64,000 nt of DNA from Spongilla lacustris (taxonomy: Eukaryota; Porifera; Demospongiae; Spongillida; Spongillidae). The notes below the pieces were generated by a model, which saw nothing but the letters and a program-made list of their open reading frames with translations, was not told the origin of the DNA and did no database searches. Below are positions 20,966 through 30,564 of the stretch, piece after piece (within the stretch, counting starts at the first letter, position 1; each line of letters begins with the position of its first letter). Location: NCBI GenBank assembly GCA_949361645.1, contig OX442415.1, positions 24,347,790-24,411,789 on the forward strand, written 5' to 3'. The position numbers were made by a program, and so were the translations under genes.

Positions 20966-21098
20966 GAAAACTAAGCTACATGTACACTGAACTAATTATC
21001 TACTTCACATGATGTGGTTCTTCCCAGTAAAGCCCTTGCATTCTGGCGCATCAGGGTAATGCCAAGGCGGCAGTAGGTTGAGGCTAACACCTCAGGCC
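20966..21098 (-). pseudogene. E-type non-LTR fragment, 3' part (split by LTR element)
   Basis: The terminal piece of an E-type fragment continues at 25193-25745 beyond the LTR retrotransposon. The uninterrupted version is at 42260-43022 in the other arm. Confidence 0.75.
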
Positions 21099-21249
21099 TG
21101 TGGAGTACGGAACTCACAAACCTATTATATTTAGTTAGTTAGTTAGTGTGTGTGTGGTGTTATTAGTTATTATTGATTCTTTCCGACGCGTGTCTGTGGC
21201 CTAGCTGGCGGTTCGTTATCGCGTCCCATCGGCCCCCCCGGATTTCACA
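21099..21249 (+). repeat. 5' LTR (151 bp)
   Basis: TG...CA ends, identical by eye to the 3' LTR. The unusually short LTR contains TTAG and GT micro-repeats. Confidence 0.92.
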
Positions 21250-21251
21250 GT

Positions 21252-21270
21252 TGGCGACGAGGGTGGGATT
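21252..21270 (+). promoter_or_regulatory. primer binding site, tRNA-Ser-like
   Basis: TGGCGACGAGGGTGGGATT begins 2 bp after the LTR. From recalled tRNA sequences it is complementary to the 3' end of animal tRNA-Ser(GCU), with one mismatch. Confidence 0.7.
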
Positions 21271-21290
21271 TAGGAAGACGACCGAGTTCT

Positions 21291-21632
21291 ATGGCGGGAC
21301 ACATCGGGAAAATTGGAGAATTCGACCCAGGCCTAGAGGAGTGGAGCAGCTATTTAGAGAGACTCAATCACTATTTTGCAGCTAATGGGGTAGCAAACGA
21401 CAAAAAGAGAGATACGTTTTTGTGCTGCATTGGACGTGAAACATTTAGTCTTTTGCGCGCATTAGTAGCACCAGAGAAGCCCGGAGACAAAACATACCAA
21501 GAGCTTTGCGACGCTCTGACAGCACATTTGGCTCCAAAGCCACTTGTCATAGCAGAACGTTTTCGGTTTCACAAAAGGGTTCAGAAAGAAGGAGAATCGA
21601 TAAAGGTGTACGCCGCTAGCCTACAGAAACTG
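21291..21632 (+). CDS. LTR element gag, N-terminal fragment
   Basis: ATG 21291 opens a frame with MAGHIGKIGEFDPGLEEWSS, a retrotransposon Gag start, then RFRFHKRVQKEGESIKVYAA. It breaks off at the sequence encoding LQKL, where an inverted pol segment is joined. The last 290 bp are duplicated at 22462-22751. Confidence 0.8.
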
Positions 21633-22461
21633 AACTGCGCTCTCAATATCCTTGTCGATGTTTGGCCACCATACGTGTGCACGAGCTAGAGCCTTCATTT
21701 TTACCACACCCAGATGACCTCCATGAAGTTCATCGAGTATCCTTGACTGGTATCTTGTGGGAATCACTACTCGGGTTCCCCACATCAGGCATCCTTGTTC
21801 AATAGTCAGTTCCTCACGTCTATCAAGGTACGGCTTAAGTTCCCGGGTAACAGTATGTGGCCATCCTGATTGTGCATACAGCAATATTTTGGAAAGTTGG
21901 TTATCCCTTGAAGTCTCTTTTCTCAGTGTGAGTGCCGTGATGGGTAGAAGTTCGATTTGCTGAATCATATAAGTTGTTGCCTCATCTGTCTCTGTCTCCT
22001 CCATTTTCGTGCTGTTTTCCATGGGTAGCCGCGATAACGCGTCTGCATTAGCATGCTGTTTTGTGTTGCGATATTTGATACTGTAGGTGTATCCAGAGAG
22101 GAAAAGAGCCTGCCTCTGCAACCGGGAAGCTGCAGTGGCTGATATACATCTATTAGGACTGAAAAGTGCTGTAAGTGGTTGGTGGTCTGTGATAAGCGTA
22201 AAATGTTGTCCATATAGGTATTGGTGGAATCTACTGACTCCCCAGGCCACCGCCAGGGCTTCCTTGTCTATCTGTGCGTAGTTGCGCTCTGCAGATGTCA
22301 AGGTTCGTGATGCATAAGCCACTGGTCGTTCTTCCCCATTTGTCATCGTGTGTGACAGTACCGCGCCCAAGCCGTATGGGCTGGCGTCACATGATAATAC
22401 CAGAGGAAGACTTGGGTTAAAATGTGTCAACACTGTTTCTGATGCCATCAACTGTTTTACA
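21633..22461 (-). pseudogene. inverted pol segment: RNase H to integrase zinc finger
   Basis: On the - strand it reads PVKQLMASE, then RNase H (LSCDASPYGLGAVLSH, YAQIDKEALAVAWG, TDHQPLTALF). It continues to the start of the integrase HHCC finger (DELHGGHLGVVKMKALARAH). It stops just before the integrase region that resumes on the + strand near 23909. No stop codons occur inside the segment. Confidence 0.85.
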
Positions 22462-22751
22462 GGAGCAGCTATTTAGAGAGACTCAATCACTATTTTGCAG
22501 CTAATGGGGTAGCAAACGACAAAAAGAGAGATACGTTTTTGTGCTGCATTGGACGTGAAACATTTAGTCTTTTGCGCGCATTAGTAGCACCAGAGAAGCC
22601 CGGAGACAAAACATACCAAGAGCTTTGCGACGCTCTGACAGCACATTTGGCTCCAAAGCCACTTGTCATAGCAGAACGTTTTCGGTTTCACAAAAGGGTT
22701 CAGAAAGAAGGAGAATCGATAAAGGTGTACGCCGCTAGCCTACAGAAACTG
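22462..22751 (+). repeat. duplicated gag segment
   Basis: A direct copy of 21343-21632 at an offset of 1119 bp, identical by eye, ending at the same gag sequence (CTACAGAAACTG). The left junction shares about 8-9 bp (GGAGCAGC) with the neighbouring pol sequence. Confidence 0.9.
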
Positions 22752-23908
22752 GTCAACATTCAAAGCTGGGTTGACTGTGGTTTTAAAGTCCCCACACAAT
22801 CGTACAGAGCCATCTGGTTTGGGTACAACCACTACCGGAGTTGCCCAGTCACTCCATGGTACTGGTGTGATGATTCCTTCTTGTTCAAGCCGTTCTAATT
22901 CAGCTTCTACCTTTGTTCGTAAGCTGTATGGGACAGGTCGAGCCTTCATGAAGATAGGTGTGGATCCATCTTTTAATCTCAGCTTAGCTTTGATGTCAGT
23001 GACCCTCCCCAGTGTATCCTTCATAATACCGGGGTATTTCGCCAGCAAGTTCTCCAATCTTTGTTGCATCAAGCTTTCCTCTAGATTGTTGCAGGCTAAG
23101 GATCTAACACTCTTCCAGTCTATTGGAATTTTTGTAAGCCAGTTTCTGCCAAGGAGAGGAGGTCCAGTGCTATCCACCACCAGTAATGGTAGTAGGATCA
23201 TCTCGGTTCCTTTCTTTACCTTGACATAAGCAACCCCTCTTGGATGGACTTTCTCCCCTGTATATGTTTTTAGGAGTGTCCTTGTCTTCCCTAGGGGTAC
23301 ATGTGCAAATTTCTTTTGGTACATCTCATGGGGTATTAAAGAAACAGCTGCCCCTGTGTCCAACTCCATCTCAACCACCTTGCCTTCTATTGTGGTCTCT
23401 ATCAGCATTGGTTTGTTGTCCTTCCAATCTTCTATCGTGTAAACTCCACCCCAGTTTAGTACTGTCTCGTCCTCTAAGTCCTCTTCCACAGGTCTTGCTC
23501 CCTCTTCCAACTTTTTAACGACTGCAGGCTGTGTCTTCCTGGGGTTGTTCTGACTACGCTTCTTTGTTCTGCAAGCCCTTTCGATGTGTCCCCATTTTTT
23601 ACAGTATTTACACTGTTCTTTGAGAAACCGACAACTCTGAGGTTCATGATAGCCATCACAGCGGTAACACTTACTCGTTGACTTGGGTAGTTGATGGACT
23701 TCTGGGATTACTCCGTCGTGAAATTCAGCTGCGTCCTTAGAGGCTCGCTCCGCCATTTCTGCTTCTTCCACTGCTTTCTTGAACGTCAGGTCCGCCATCG
23801 TGAGTAGTCGTCGTTGCACCTTTTCATCTTTCATTCCGCAAACCAGTCTGTCTCTAAGTGTATCTGATAGTCCATTCCCAAAATTGCAATGTTCGGCCAG
23901 CTTCTGTA
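22752..23908 (-). pseudogene. inverted segment: gag end, protease, RT start
   Basis: On the - strand it resumes gag at LQKL, then two zinc knuckles (CYRCDGYHEPQSC and CKYCKKWGHIERAC), an aspartic protease (ELDTGAAVSLIP, LLGRNWL), and the RT N-terminus (YSLRTKVEAELERLEQEGII, WATPVVVVPKPDGSVRLCGD). It ends before the RT catalytic palm, which is missing from the whole element. Confidence 0.88.
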
Positions 23909-25027
23909 GGTGGTGTAGGATGCCAGCTCATGAAGAAAGATCCAAAGCTAACTCCCATACATCCATGGGAATATCCAGAAGGCCCTTGGCGTAGGGTACA
24001 CCTGGATTTCTGTGGACCATTTGAGGGTAGGAACTTTTTAGTGGTGGTGGATGCATTTACCAAGTGGCCAGAGGTGGCCGTAATGGCAGACACTACAACT
24101 GAATCGACAGTTGAAGAACTACGCAACATTTTTGCTCGATGGGGAATTCCCCATCAGGTTGTTACAGACAACGGGCCCCAGTTCGTTTCAGAAATGTTCC
24201 AGAAATTTATGAATCTCAATAACATTAAACACATAAAGTCCAGCCCATACCACCCTGCAACTAATGGTCTTGCCGAACGCTTTGTGGGAACGTTAAAACA
24301 AGCTCTCAGAGTCTCCAAAACAGATAGTAGATCATTGAAGCATAGGCTCTCCAGTTTCCTCTTACACTACAGGAATGCTACCCATTCCACAACAGAGGCT
24401 TCTCCAGCCAAGTTGATGATGGGAAGGGAACTGCGCTGCAGATTACACTTAGTGAAACCAGATTTGAGAGGAACTGTACTGAAGTCTGTGACTCGACAAG
24501 TGATGACACGTTCCTCTGCAATCGAGCGGAATTTCAAAGAAGGAGAGCAGGTAATGGTGCGGGACTATAGGACAGGGCATTCAAGATGGCAACCAGCCAC
24601 AATCAAGGCCAAGAATGGCCCAAAGTCCTACCAAGTAGAACTGGAGAATGGTGGAATTTGGAGGAGACACTCGGATCAGATTCAGATGGGACAGTTTGAC
24701 AGAGATGAACATCATGATTACACCAAGATTACAGATGAGAGAACAGTTGAAGAACAAGGAACTGAACAGCTAACTGACCCACCTAAGGTGGATGACTATC
24801 AGGGTCTGCAGGATCAGAACCTTAACCCACAGTCAGAGCTTGTTACCTCATCCCAGTCAGAACCAGTTACAGATACAGGTACAGAGAAAACGGAGCCCAA
24901 AGCTAATACAGCAGAAGCATTACAGTGCCAAAGGGATACCGTGGTGGAAGACAGACAGCCCTGTATGATGACAAGGTGTGGCAGAGTAATTAAAAAACCA
25001 GCACGTTATAGAGATGGAAGTACATAA
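23909..25027 (+). CDS. LTR element integrase core and C-terminus
   Basis: Integrase in the + orientation starting after the zinc-finger half (CQLMKKDPKLTPIHPWE). The DDE catalytic core is visible: HLDFCGPF...VVVDAFTKWPE (first Asp), VVTDNGPQF (second Asp), NGLAERFVGTLKQAL (Glu). The C-terminal domain ends VIKKPARYRDGST and a stop. The in-frame residues before 23909 come from inverted gag and are not integrase. The core residues look intact, but the domain cannot be translated as part of a normal Gag-Pol here. Confidence 0.85.
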   Translation, partial: GGVGCQLMKKDPKLTPIHPWEYPEGPWRRVHLDFCGPFEGRNFLVVVDAFTKWPEVAVMADTTTESTVEELRNIFARWGIPHQVVTDNGPQFVSEMFQKFMNLNNIKHIKSSPYHPATNGLAERFVGTLKQALRVSKTDSRSLKHRLSSFLLHYRNATHSTTEASPAKLMMGRELRCRLHLVKPDLRGTVLKSVTRQVMTRSSAIERNFKEGEQVMVRDYRTGHSRWQPATIKAKNGPKSYQVELENGGIWRRHSDQIQMGQFDRDEHHDYTKITDERTVEEQGTEQLTDPPKVDDYQGLQDQNLNPQSELVTSSQSEPVTDTGTEKTEPKANTAEALQCQRDTVVEDRQPCMMTRCGRVIKKPARYRDGST

Positions 25028-25029
25028 AT

Positions 25030-25041
25030 GGAAGGGAGGAC
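25030..25041 (+). promoter_or_regulatory. polypurine tract
   Basis: GGAAGGGAGGAC sits immediately before the 3' LTR, as expected for plus-strand priming. Confidence 0.75.
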
Positions 25042-25192
25042 TGTGGAGTACGGAACTCACAAACCTATTATATTTAGTTAGTTAGTTAGTGTGTGTGTGG
25101 TGTTATTAGTTATTATTGATTCTTTCCGACGCGTGTCTGTGGCCTAGCTGGCGGTTCGTTATCGCGTCCCATCGGCCCCCCCGGATTTCACA
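25042..25192 (+). repeat. 3' LTR (151 bp)
   Basis: Identical by eye to the 5' LTR; followed by the AGGCC target duplication. Confidence 0.92.
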
Positions 25193-25745
25193 AGGCCAGA
25201 AACGACTTGTCCTGCAGGATGGCTAGTTTCTTGGCAACCCTTGAGAGAGCTTCTTGTGCCTCATTTCCACAGCCACCAAATACCTCCACGACCAATGGGA
25301 CACATACCCAACCTCGCTCTGTACAGGGAATGTCATTCTTGGCATGTTTGGCCTGCTCTCCCAGCTCAGCAGTATAGCCTGAGGTCATGCTCGCTACCAA
25401 TAAAAAGTTTGAGTTGAGTGGATTGATGACCTTCAAGTCAAATGCTGCTGAACGTGAGAGAGACCAGTTAGGCACTAACACATCAGCTGGTTGTGTTCTA
25501 TCCTTCATTGAGGTGAGCACACAACTTCTTTCAATTTCAGGAGCAAGACACGCTATACAACAGAAATCTGCACAAAGGCGGTTGTGCCTTGTGACTACAT
25601 CCCCACCTGAATGACATATCAGGGCATGGTGTCCAGGGCTTGGGAGCAGTGTGGGCAGGCATCTACATCTGTGGAAAGTGGATGCCCAAGCCACCATTTC
25701 ACTAAGGCTTGGACTTCATTGGGCAGCAGGTCTAACCCCAATTTT
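25193..25745 (-). pseudogene. E-type non-LTR fragment, 5' part (split by LTR element)
   Basis: Encodes QPADVLVPNWSLSRSAAFDL, AKHAKNDIPCTERGWVC and VVEVFGGCG. Closest to element E (61005-63955). Continuous with 20966-21098 before the LTR insertion. Confidence 0.78.
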
Positions 25746-26512
25746 GGAGATGGTTATGCCCTCAGCCATGCATGCGCTTGGGGAGCAGAGATATGTGGGT
25801 TGAAACTAGAGGTCACTTCGCCTGTAACCATAAAACCTTACATTTATCCCTTCAGAGTGTTACCCCACACAATACATGAGATAGGAAAGAAAATCGAATA
25901 ACATAAAGTCTACAAAACTAATATATGTTGCAAAAACTATCAGATATTGAAAATCATAATATTTCCTTGCAGAAAGTTTGTTTTTGTTTTGCTGAGGTGT
26001 TGGGACCAGTTTCTTTATGTTGTTACCCCAGGCCCCTTTGTGGCTTTGGGATTGTCCTTTCTTTGTCTTCCTGGTCCTGGGTTCCCAAGAGACATATTAT
26101 TCATTTGCATACCTGATTAAGGTTAATTAAGTTAACAACACACATGCACATCAACATCAGCTCTTCACTCAGGTTGAGTGATGGAGAGATGAAAAGGTGA
26201 TGGGAGTGATGGTCACAGTGGAGATGTGGATCTAATACCCCCATAGTCACGGGATATATGTGCACATGATTTATTTATTTTTGTTACGAATAAAAAATAC
26301 CACCTGCAAAAAAATCATCGCTGTGTTCATTTGACTTAGTACTATTGACCTTATAACCCCATTTACATAAGCAGTTTGTAAGTATCCCATTGCTGGCCTT
26401 CAGAACTGTGCAAAAATAATCTCTCCATCACTCATTTCCATCTCCATCCCATCACCCCTCCATCTCCACATCTCCACTATAACCATCACCCCTCCTAGTC
26501 ACTGAACTGAAG
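25746..26512. other. intergenic arm sequence, no gene seen
   Basis: Mirrored at 41632-42260 in the other arm with small differences. No convincing coding or RNA gene. Confidence 0.5.
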
Positions 26513-26741
26513 ATGGCTGATCACGGAATCGATGCAAGGTGTGATGTGTGTGTTAATGCATGTGTGTGTGTGTGTACATAAATTTGTGTGTACTGTGTGT
26601 GTGTACTGTGTGTGTACTGTGTGTGTACTGTGATGTTTGTACTGTGTGTGGACATGTGTGGTCTCGATTGTGAATGTGATAGGTGTTCATATGTATCTAG
26701 GTACTGTAATCCACACATGTGGGAGTCTGCAGTCCATGCAT

Positions 26742-26783
<42 letters not shown>
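26513..26783 (+). other. possible first exon (MADHGIDA) and GT/CA repeats
   Basis: The ATG at 26513 encodes MADHGIDA followed by a splice-donor-like AAG/GTGTGATG. The same short frame is kept in the other arm (about 41631). GT-rich repeats (26560-26650) and a CA run (26745-26783) follow. The link to the downstream katanin-like exons is unproven. Confidence 0.3.
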
Positions 26784-26785
<2 letters not shown>

Positions 26786-27508
26786 CAACACTACAAGCCT
26801 GCTTTTTTTTTCTCTTCCAGCAATTCACAGTGCACCTGTTCCAAGATCCTTCCAAGCTTTGCACTTTGGCAAGCTATCACCCCCACCTTGTTCCTCTGGT
26901 ACTCACTGGGTGACCTGATATATGCCGTGCGTATACTGGCTCGTCTGCATCCCGCCATCAGTGCATCACGAGATCGAATTAATACATCCCTGCTAGCGAG
27001 TGCGCTATATACTTTTCGTGCATGTTTAACATGCATGCAGGCATGAAGGATTAAATCACATGTTTCAATGCAAGGAGCATTTACATGCATGTGCATATAG
27101 ATAAGTACAAGCAGTGAGCACAATATGGCAGAGCTCTTGATTAGTTCTTGACACTACTGTTCACCAAGCTTAGAATAATTATTAAAAACCAGTTTTTAAA
27201 CTTGCTGTAAGTAAACCTGGGTCCCGCTGCGCCTCGGTGCCCAAACCCAACACATGGAGGGCCTCTGTTGACGACCCGCTCAACGCTGAGGTGAACAGAC
27301 TGCTCTCTGAGCTGACTGTCTGCCCTGAGGTCCTCACCAGCTCCCTGCCATCACCTGCACGCAACAGCCCTCCATGGAATGTCACGTTAAACATGACTCA
27401 TCGACGCCACTAGCTGGTTTGAGCGGCATGGCAGTTGGTGATGATGTCATCACCTCTGAAGGTGTGCTTACTGGGGATACTCCCTCTGTTGTACTGAGGA
27501 GAAAGAAG

Positions 27509-27690
27509 GGGACACCCAATGACCAAGTCATGGTACTCAAAACACCCAATGACCAAGACATGGTACCCAGTGACCAAGTCATGGTACCCAATGACCAAGT
27601 CATGTCACCCAATGACCAAGTCATGGCACCCAAGACACCCAGTGACCAAGTCATGGTACCCAGTGACCAAGTGATGGTACCCAAGACACC
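27509..27690 (+). repeat. coding VNTR (about 7 units, NDQVMVP type)
   Basis: 21-30 bp units encode (K)TP(N/S)DQVMVP. The other arm has about 15 units (40101-40503). Confidence 0.85.
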
Positions 27691-27965
27691 CCTCAACTAC
27701 TTTAGGCAGTCGATAAAGAGAAAGAAAGGAGGCATGGCCAGCCAGGGAGGCCACACCCACGACCTGCACCACGCCTCCAACCTCCCCGAGAAAGCAGACC
27801 AGACGATGGACCACCCTTGGAAGGGCAATAGACGATCGTGGAGCCAGAGCTCACAGCTCATGGAGCTGCCCCCCGGGGAGCAAGGACCCCTCCCAGCTGT
27901 TCGAGATGTCAGGTAACCACCTTTCCTCCGAGTCTGCTGCCCTGGAAGGAATTGTGGCAGAGCAT

Positions 27966-28150
27966 GGCGACATCATAGAGGCACTGGACGGAAGGCAGGA
28001 GGTATGTGCACATGGTGACATCATAGAGGCACTGGAGGGAAGGGAGAAGGTATGTGCACATAGTGACATCATAGGGGCACTGGAGGGAAGGCAGGAGGTA
28101 TGTGCTCATAGTGACATCATAGGGGCACTGAGGGAAGGCAGGAGGTATGT
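27966..28150 (+). repeat. 48-bp tandem repeat, each unit with a splice donor
   Basis: Units encode GDIIEALEGRQEVCAH. Each contains GAG or AAG followed by GTATGTGC, with GT at 28002, 28050, 28098 and 28145. The first three are exactly 48 bp apart, so splicing at any of them keeps frame with the next exon (28837). The fourth is 47 bp on. Mirrored at about 39640-39830. Confidence 0.75.
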
Positions 28151-28427
28151 GCACCACTTCTGTGGGCCCCTCCCATCTTCTCCTTATGTGCAACAGCCCT
28201 GGCAATATGAATTTCACATCAGACAACAAGGTCATCACTATGACAACAGGGTGTCATTATGGCAACAGGGCATGTTTTAATTTTTATGGTTTGGTGCTTA
28301 TAGGAATGTAACTGCATCCCCATTCCTCCCAGTAAATGATCACTACGACAATCTAAAGTCCTCCCTCCCTCCTTCTCTCCCCTTCCCATTGCACTGCTGT
28401 CCCATCCACTTATAACGCCATATGTTG

Positions 28428-28610
28428 TGTGTGTATATGTGCACTTGTATGTGTCTATGTGTGTATATGTGCACGTGTATGTATGTGTGTATGTTTGTAT
28501 GTGTGCACGTGTATGTATGTGTGTATGTGTGTATGTGTGCATTTGTGTGTGTGTTGTGTTTGTGTTTGTGTGTGTCACTGTGTGTATTGTGCATGCATAT
28601 TATTTGTTTC
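28428..28610. repeat. GT-rich microsatellite in intron
   Basis: An interrupted (GT)n/GTAT array between katanin-like exons. Mirrored as CA-rich 39200-39370. Confidence 0.9.
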
Positions 28611-29742
28611 TAGTTCTGCTACACCGCAAAAAAGGAAAAATGGCCTTGTTACATATCGTAGCTCAAGGTGTTGTCTCTGACGCTATATATATATATATGT
28701 GATAACGTGAACGACGCTCATTGTGTCTTCCAAAGATAATAACTTACTCCACTGATACGTGTTAACTGAAATACATGTATAGGCAAATATATTTTCACTA
28801 AAAAAAAAATCAGGAGTCATGTGTGTGTACTTGCAGGTGCTGGACACCATCCAGGGGCTGTGGTATGGGGACAAGGGGCTCCAGGCCGCCACCAATGCCG
28901 TGATGGCCTGCTTCTCTGAGGACGACATGTCGCTGTTCACAGACGTACTGCAGCTGTTCTCATCGTTCACGTAAGGCTACCTTGCCCCATTCTATGCAAG
29001 GTTGTTGTACATAATGGCTCACCCTGTGTTACATAAGGTTATGTAATGTGACCCACCCAGTTACATAATGGTATGCAATCGTGATGTGGCTCCGCCCCCC
29101 ACATGACACCACCAGTTATATTAGATAGTGTGTAGCATAATACAACCAGAGATGTATTCTATGTGGGAGTGGAGGGAGAGAAGCTGTTGACATCACTTTC
29201 CTCCCTCTTTAGGCCTCCTTGGTCTCTTAGTGTGTGCCTGGTTGTCTTGCCAACCCTCCAGCAGCTTCTTCTCTCTGAGGGAACCACAGTACGTGTGTGT
29301 GGGGGAGGGAGGGGGGCTTGTGTATACTATGCGTGCAAGTACTTCTCTTCCCCCTCATCACAAGCACCCCTCTTCCCCCATTTCACAACCCCCATCCCTT
29401 CCTCCATTAGCCACCTCAAGGCAGTGTGTAGCACAATATCGTGGATTGTGGAACACTTCTCAGAGCTCATTCTGACCTACAGAAGTGAGGGGAACATCAG
29501 TATGTTCTCCTAAGTGTTCACCCCCTCCTCCCCAGTCCCACAGAGAAGCCAGAGGCTGCAGGCCCTGGAGGACAGGGAGAAGAAGATCATGTGCTACAGA
29601 CAGCTGCACCAGGTGTGTGAGGGCCTGGGGAAGAGGCTGGAGAGCAGGGGAGAACCTGCCGAGACCTCCCAACACCTGGTCTCACTCCACGCCTCCCTCC
29701 AACCCTTCTCTGAGCCAGAATTGATCACATCACCACCTCCTT

Positions 29743-29748
29743 AATAAA
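29743..29748 (+). terminator. poly-A signal overlapping the stop codon
   Basis: AATAAA overlaps the TAA stop (29742-29744) of the katanin-like gene by two bases. The arrangement is kept in the other copies. Confidence 0.5.
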
Positions 29749-30146
29749 CAATAGCTTTATGATAGCTTTATGGACAAAACAGGACTTTGTAGTGGTGTTT
29801 GTTGGATCTGACTTGGTATGCATCAATCTTGGGGCACATGATGATTCATGTGTGTGTAGTTATGAATGAATAGGGGTGTGGCTTGCATTAACGTAGCTAC
29901 GCACATAAATATAGTAAGTGATAATTATTAAAGACTATTCTGAATATTTAGATCTATGGTATTCTTCCACAAGCAATACATGTTAGTTATAGGCTTGCAG
30001 CATGGTTGAGAGTAAGAGTTTTATAGTTTTCTCACTTTTAATACATAACTACTAAAATTTGTTTAGGTGGGCCAAAAAAAAAAACAGCAATATACCTCTA
30101 TGTGGATCTAAAATTTAGGCATGTGGTGATTTGCATTTCTGATAGA

Positions 30147-30564
30147 ATTCATGCATGAAAGCCTCCTTAGTTGCCCTGGAACAAGGATACCAAGTGTTTC
30201 TCCTGCTGCAGAGCAGCGGTTAGTAATAGAAAGCTTTCTGGATGGCCAGGATGTGTTTGTTAGCCTTCCAACGCGGACAGGCAAGTCATTGTGCTACTGG
30301 ATTTTGCCAAGTATTTTTAATCAGCGAAGGGGTAAGAGCAGATCTATCGTCAGTAGTGGTTATAAGTCCTCTAAGGGCATTCAGAAAACAGGAAAAGCCT
30401 TTACACTTAAGAATTTTCATTGTGATGAGACTATGCAAGCATATTGCTCAAATCAAGATGTATGTAGAAGGATGTTCATCATACAGTATTTTGACCATTC
30501 AGAACAAACAGTGCAGCCACACACTTATACATGTTGTGATGTTTGTGAAAAAGCTAATGCTTGA
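30147..30564 (+). pseudogene. RecQ helicase remnant, + arm
   Basis: Encodes a RecQ-type start: PAAEQRLVIESFLDGQDVFV, a Walker A region reading PTRTGKS here (PTGTGKS in the other arm), and a different-frame continuation SSVVVISPLRAF. It then jumps directly to a Cys-rich segment (VCRRMFIIQYFD, CCDVCEKANA) like the RecQ zinc-binding domain. Helicase motifs between are missing, so this is an internally deleted remnant. The Gly to Arg change in Walker A would also abolish ATP binding. Confidence 0.7.

Larger units (their letters stand above)
21099..25192 (+). mobile_element. Ty3/Gypsy-type LTR retrotransposon with scrambled interior
   Basis: Two 151-bp LTRs that I read as identical (21099-21249, 25042-25192), starting TGTGGAGTACGG and ending GGATTTCACA. 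They are flanked by the 5-bp direct repeat AGGCC (21094-21098 and 25193-25197). The - arm has the empty site at about 42876. A tRNA primer site follows the 5' LTR and a purine tract precedes the 3' LTR. The interior alternates strand: gag (+), RNase H to integrase start (-), gag duplicate (+), gag end-protease-RT start (-), integrase (+). The RT palm is absent, so this copy is not autonomous. Intact termini show it was integrated as a unit. Confidence 0.92.
26821..29744 (+). pseudogene. katanin p80 con80-type gene, + arm copy (damaged)
   Basis: Supported exons: 26821-26909, about 27199-28001 (alternative ends to 28144), 28837-28970, 29213-29288, 29411-29499, 29536-29744. Acceptors and donors are good and phases match in the sister copy. 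The last four exons encode LDTIQGLWYGDKGLQAA, LQLFSSF, PWSLSVCLVVLPTLQQLLL, HLKAVCSTISWIVEHFSELI and REKKIMCYRQLHQVC. This is the pattern of the katanin p80 C-terminal (con80) domain that binds katanin p60 and microtubules (KATNB1 or KATNBL1). No WD40 region is visible. Relative to the - arm, this copy has a 19-bp deletion near 27395, an extra base near 27877 and a 2-bp loss in a CT run near 29270, each shifting frame. It is therefore likely a pseudogene. Confidence 0.68.

Noticed and set aside
21099..25192. Endogenous retrovirus with envelope
   Set aside because: No envelope-like ORF; integrase is followed directly by the polypurine tract and 3' LTR.
26560..26790. Cys/Val- and His/Thr-rich ORFs across GT/CA repeats (also 28422-28613, 39062-39373, 41118-41409)
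   Set aside because: They are translations of dinucleotide microsatellites, not genes.
27382..27696. Antisense ORFs of the VNTR (TWSLGTM repeats; also 39972-40607 and 40297-40854)
   Set aside because: Long open antisense frames arise from repeat unit length divisible by three; the sense frame joins the con80 exons in phase.
28430..28610. CRISPR-like or telomeric array
   Set aside because: Irregular GT/GTAT microsatellite in an intron; no spacers or unit conservation, and the genome is eukaryotic.
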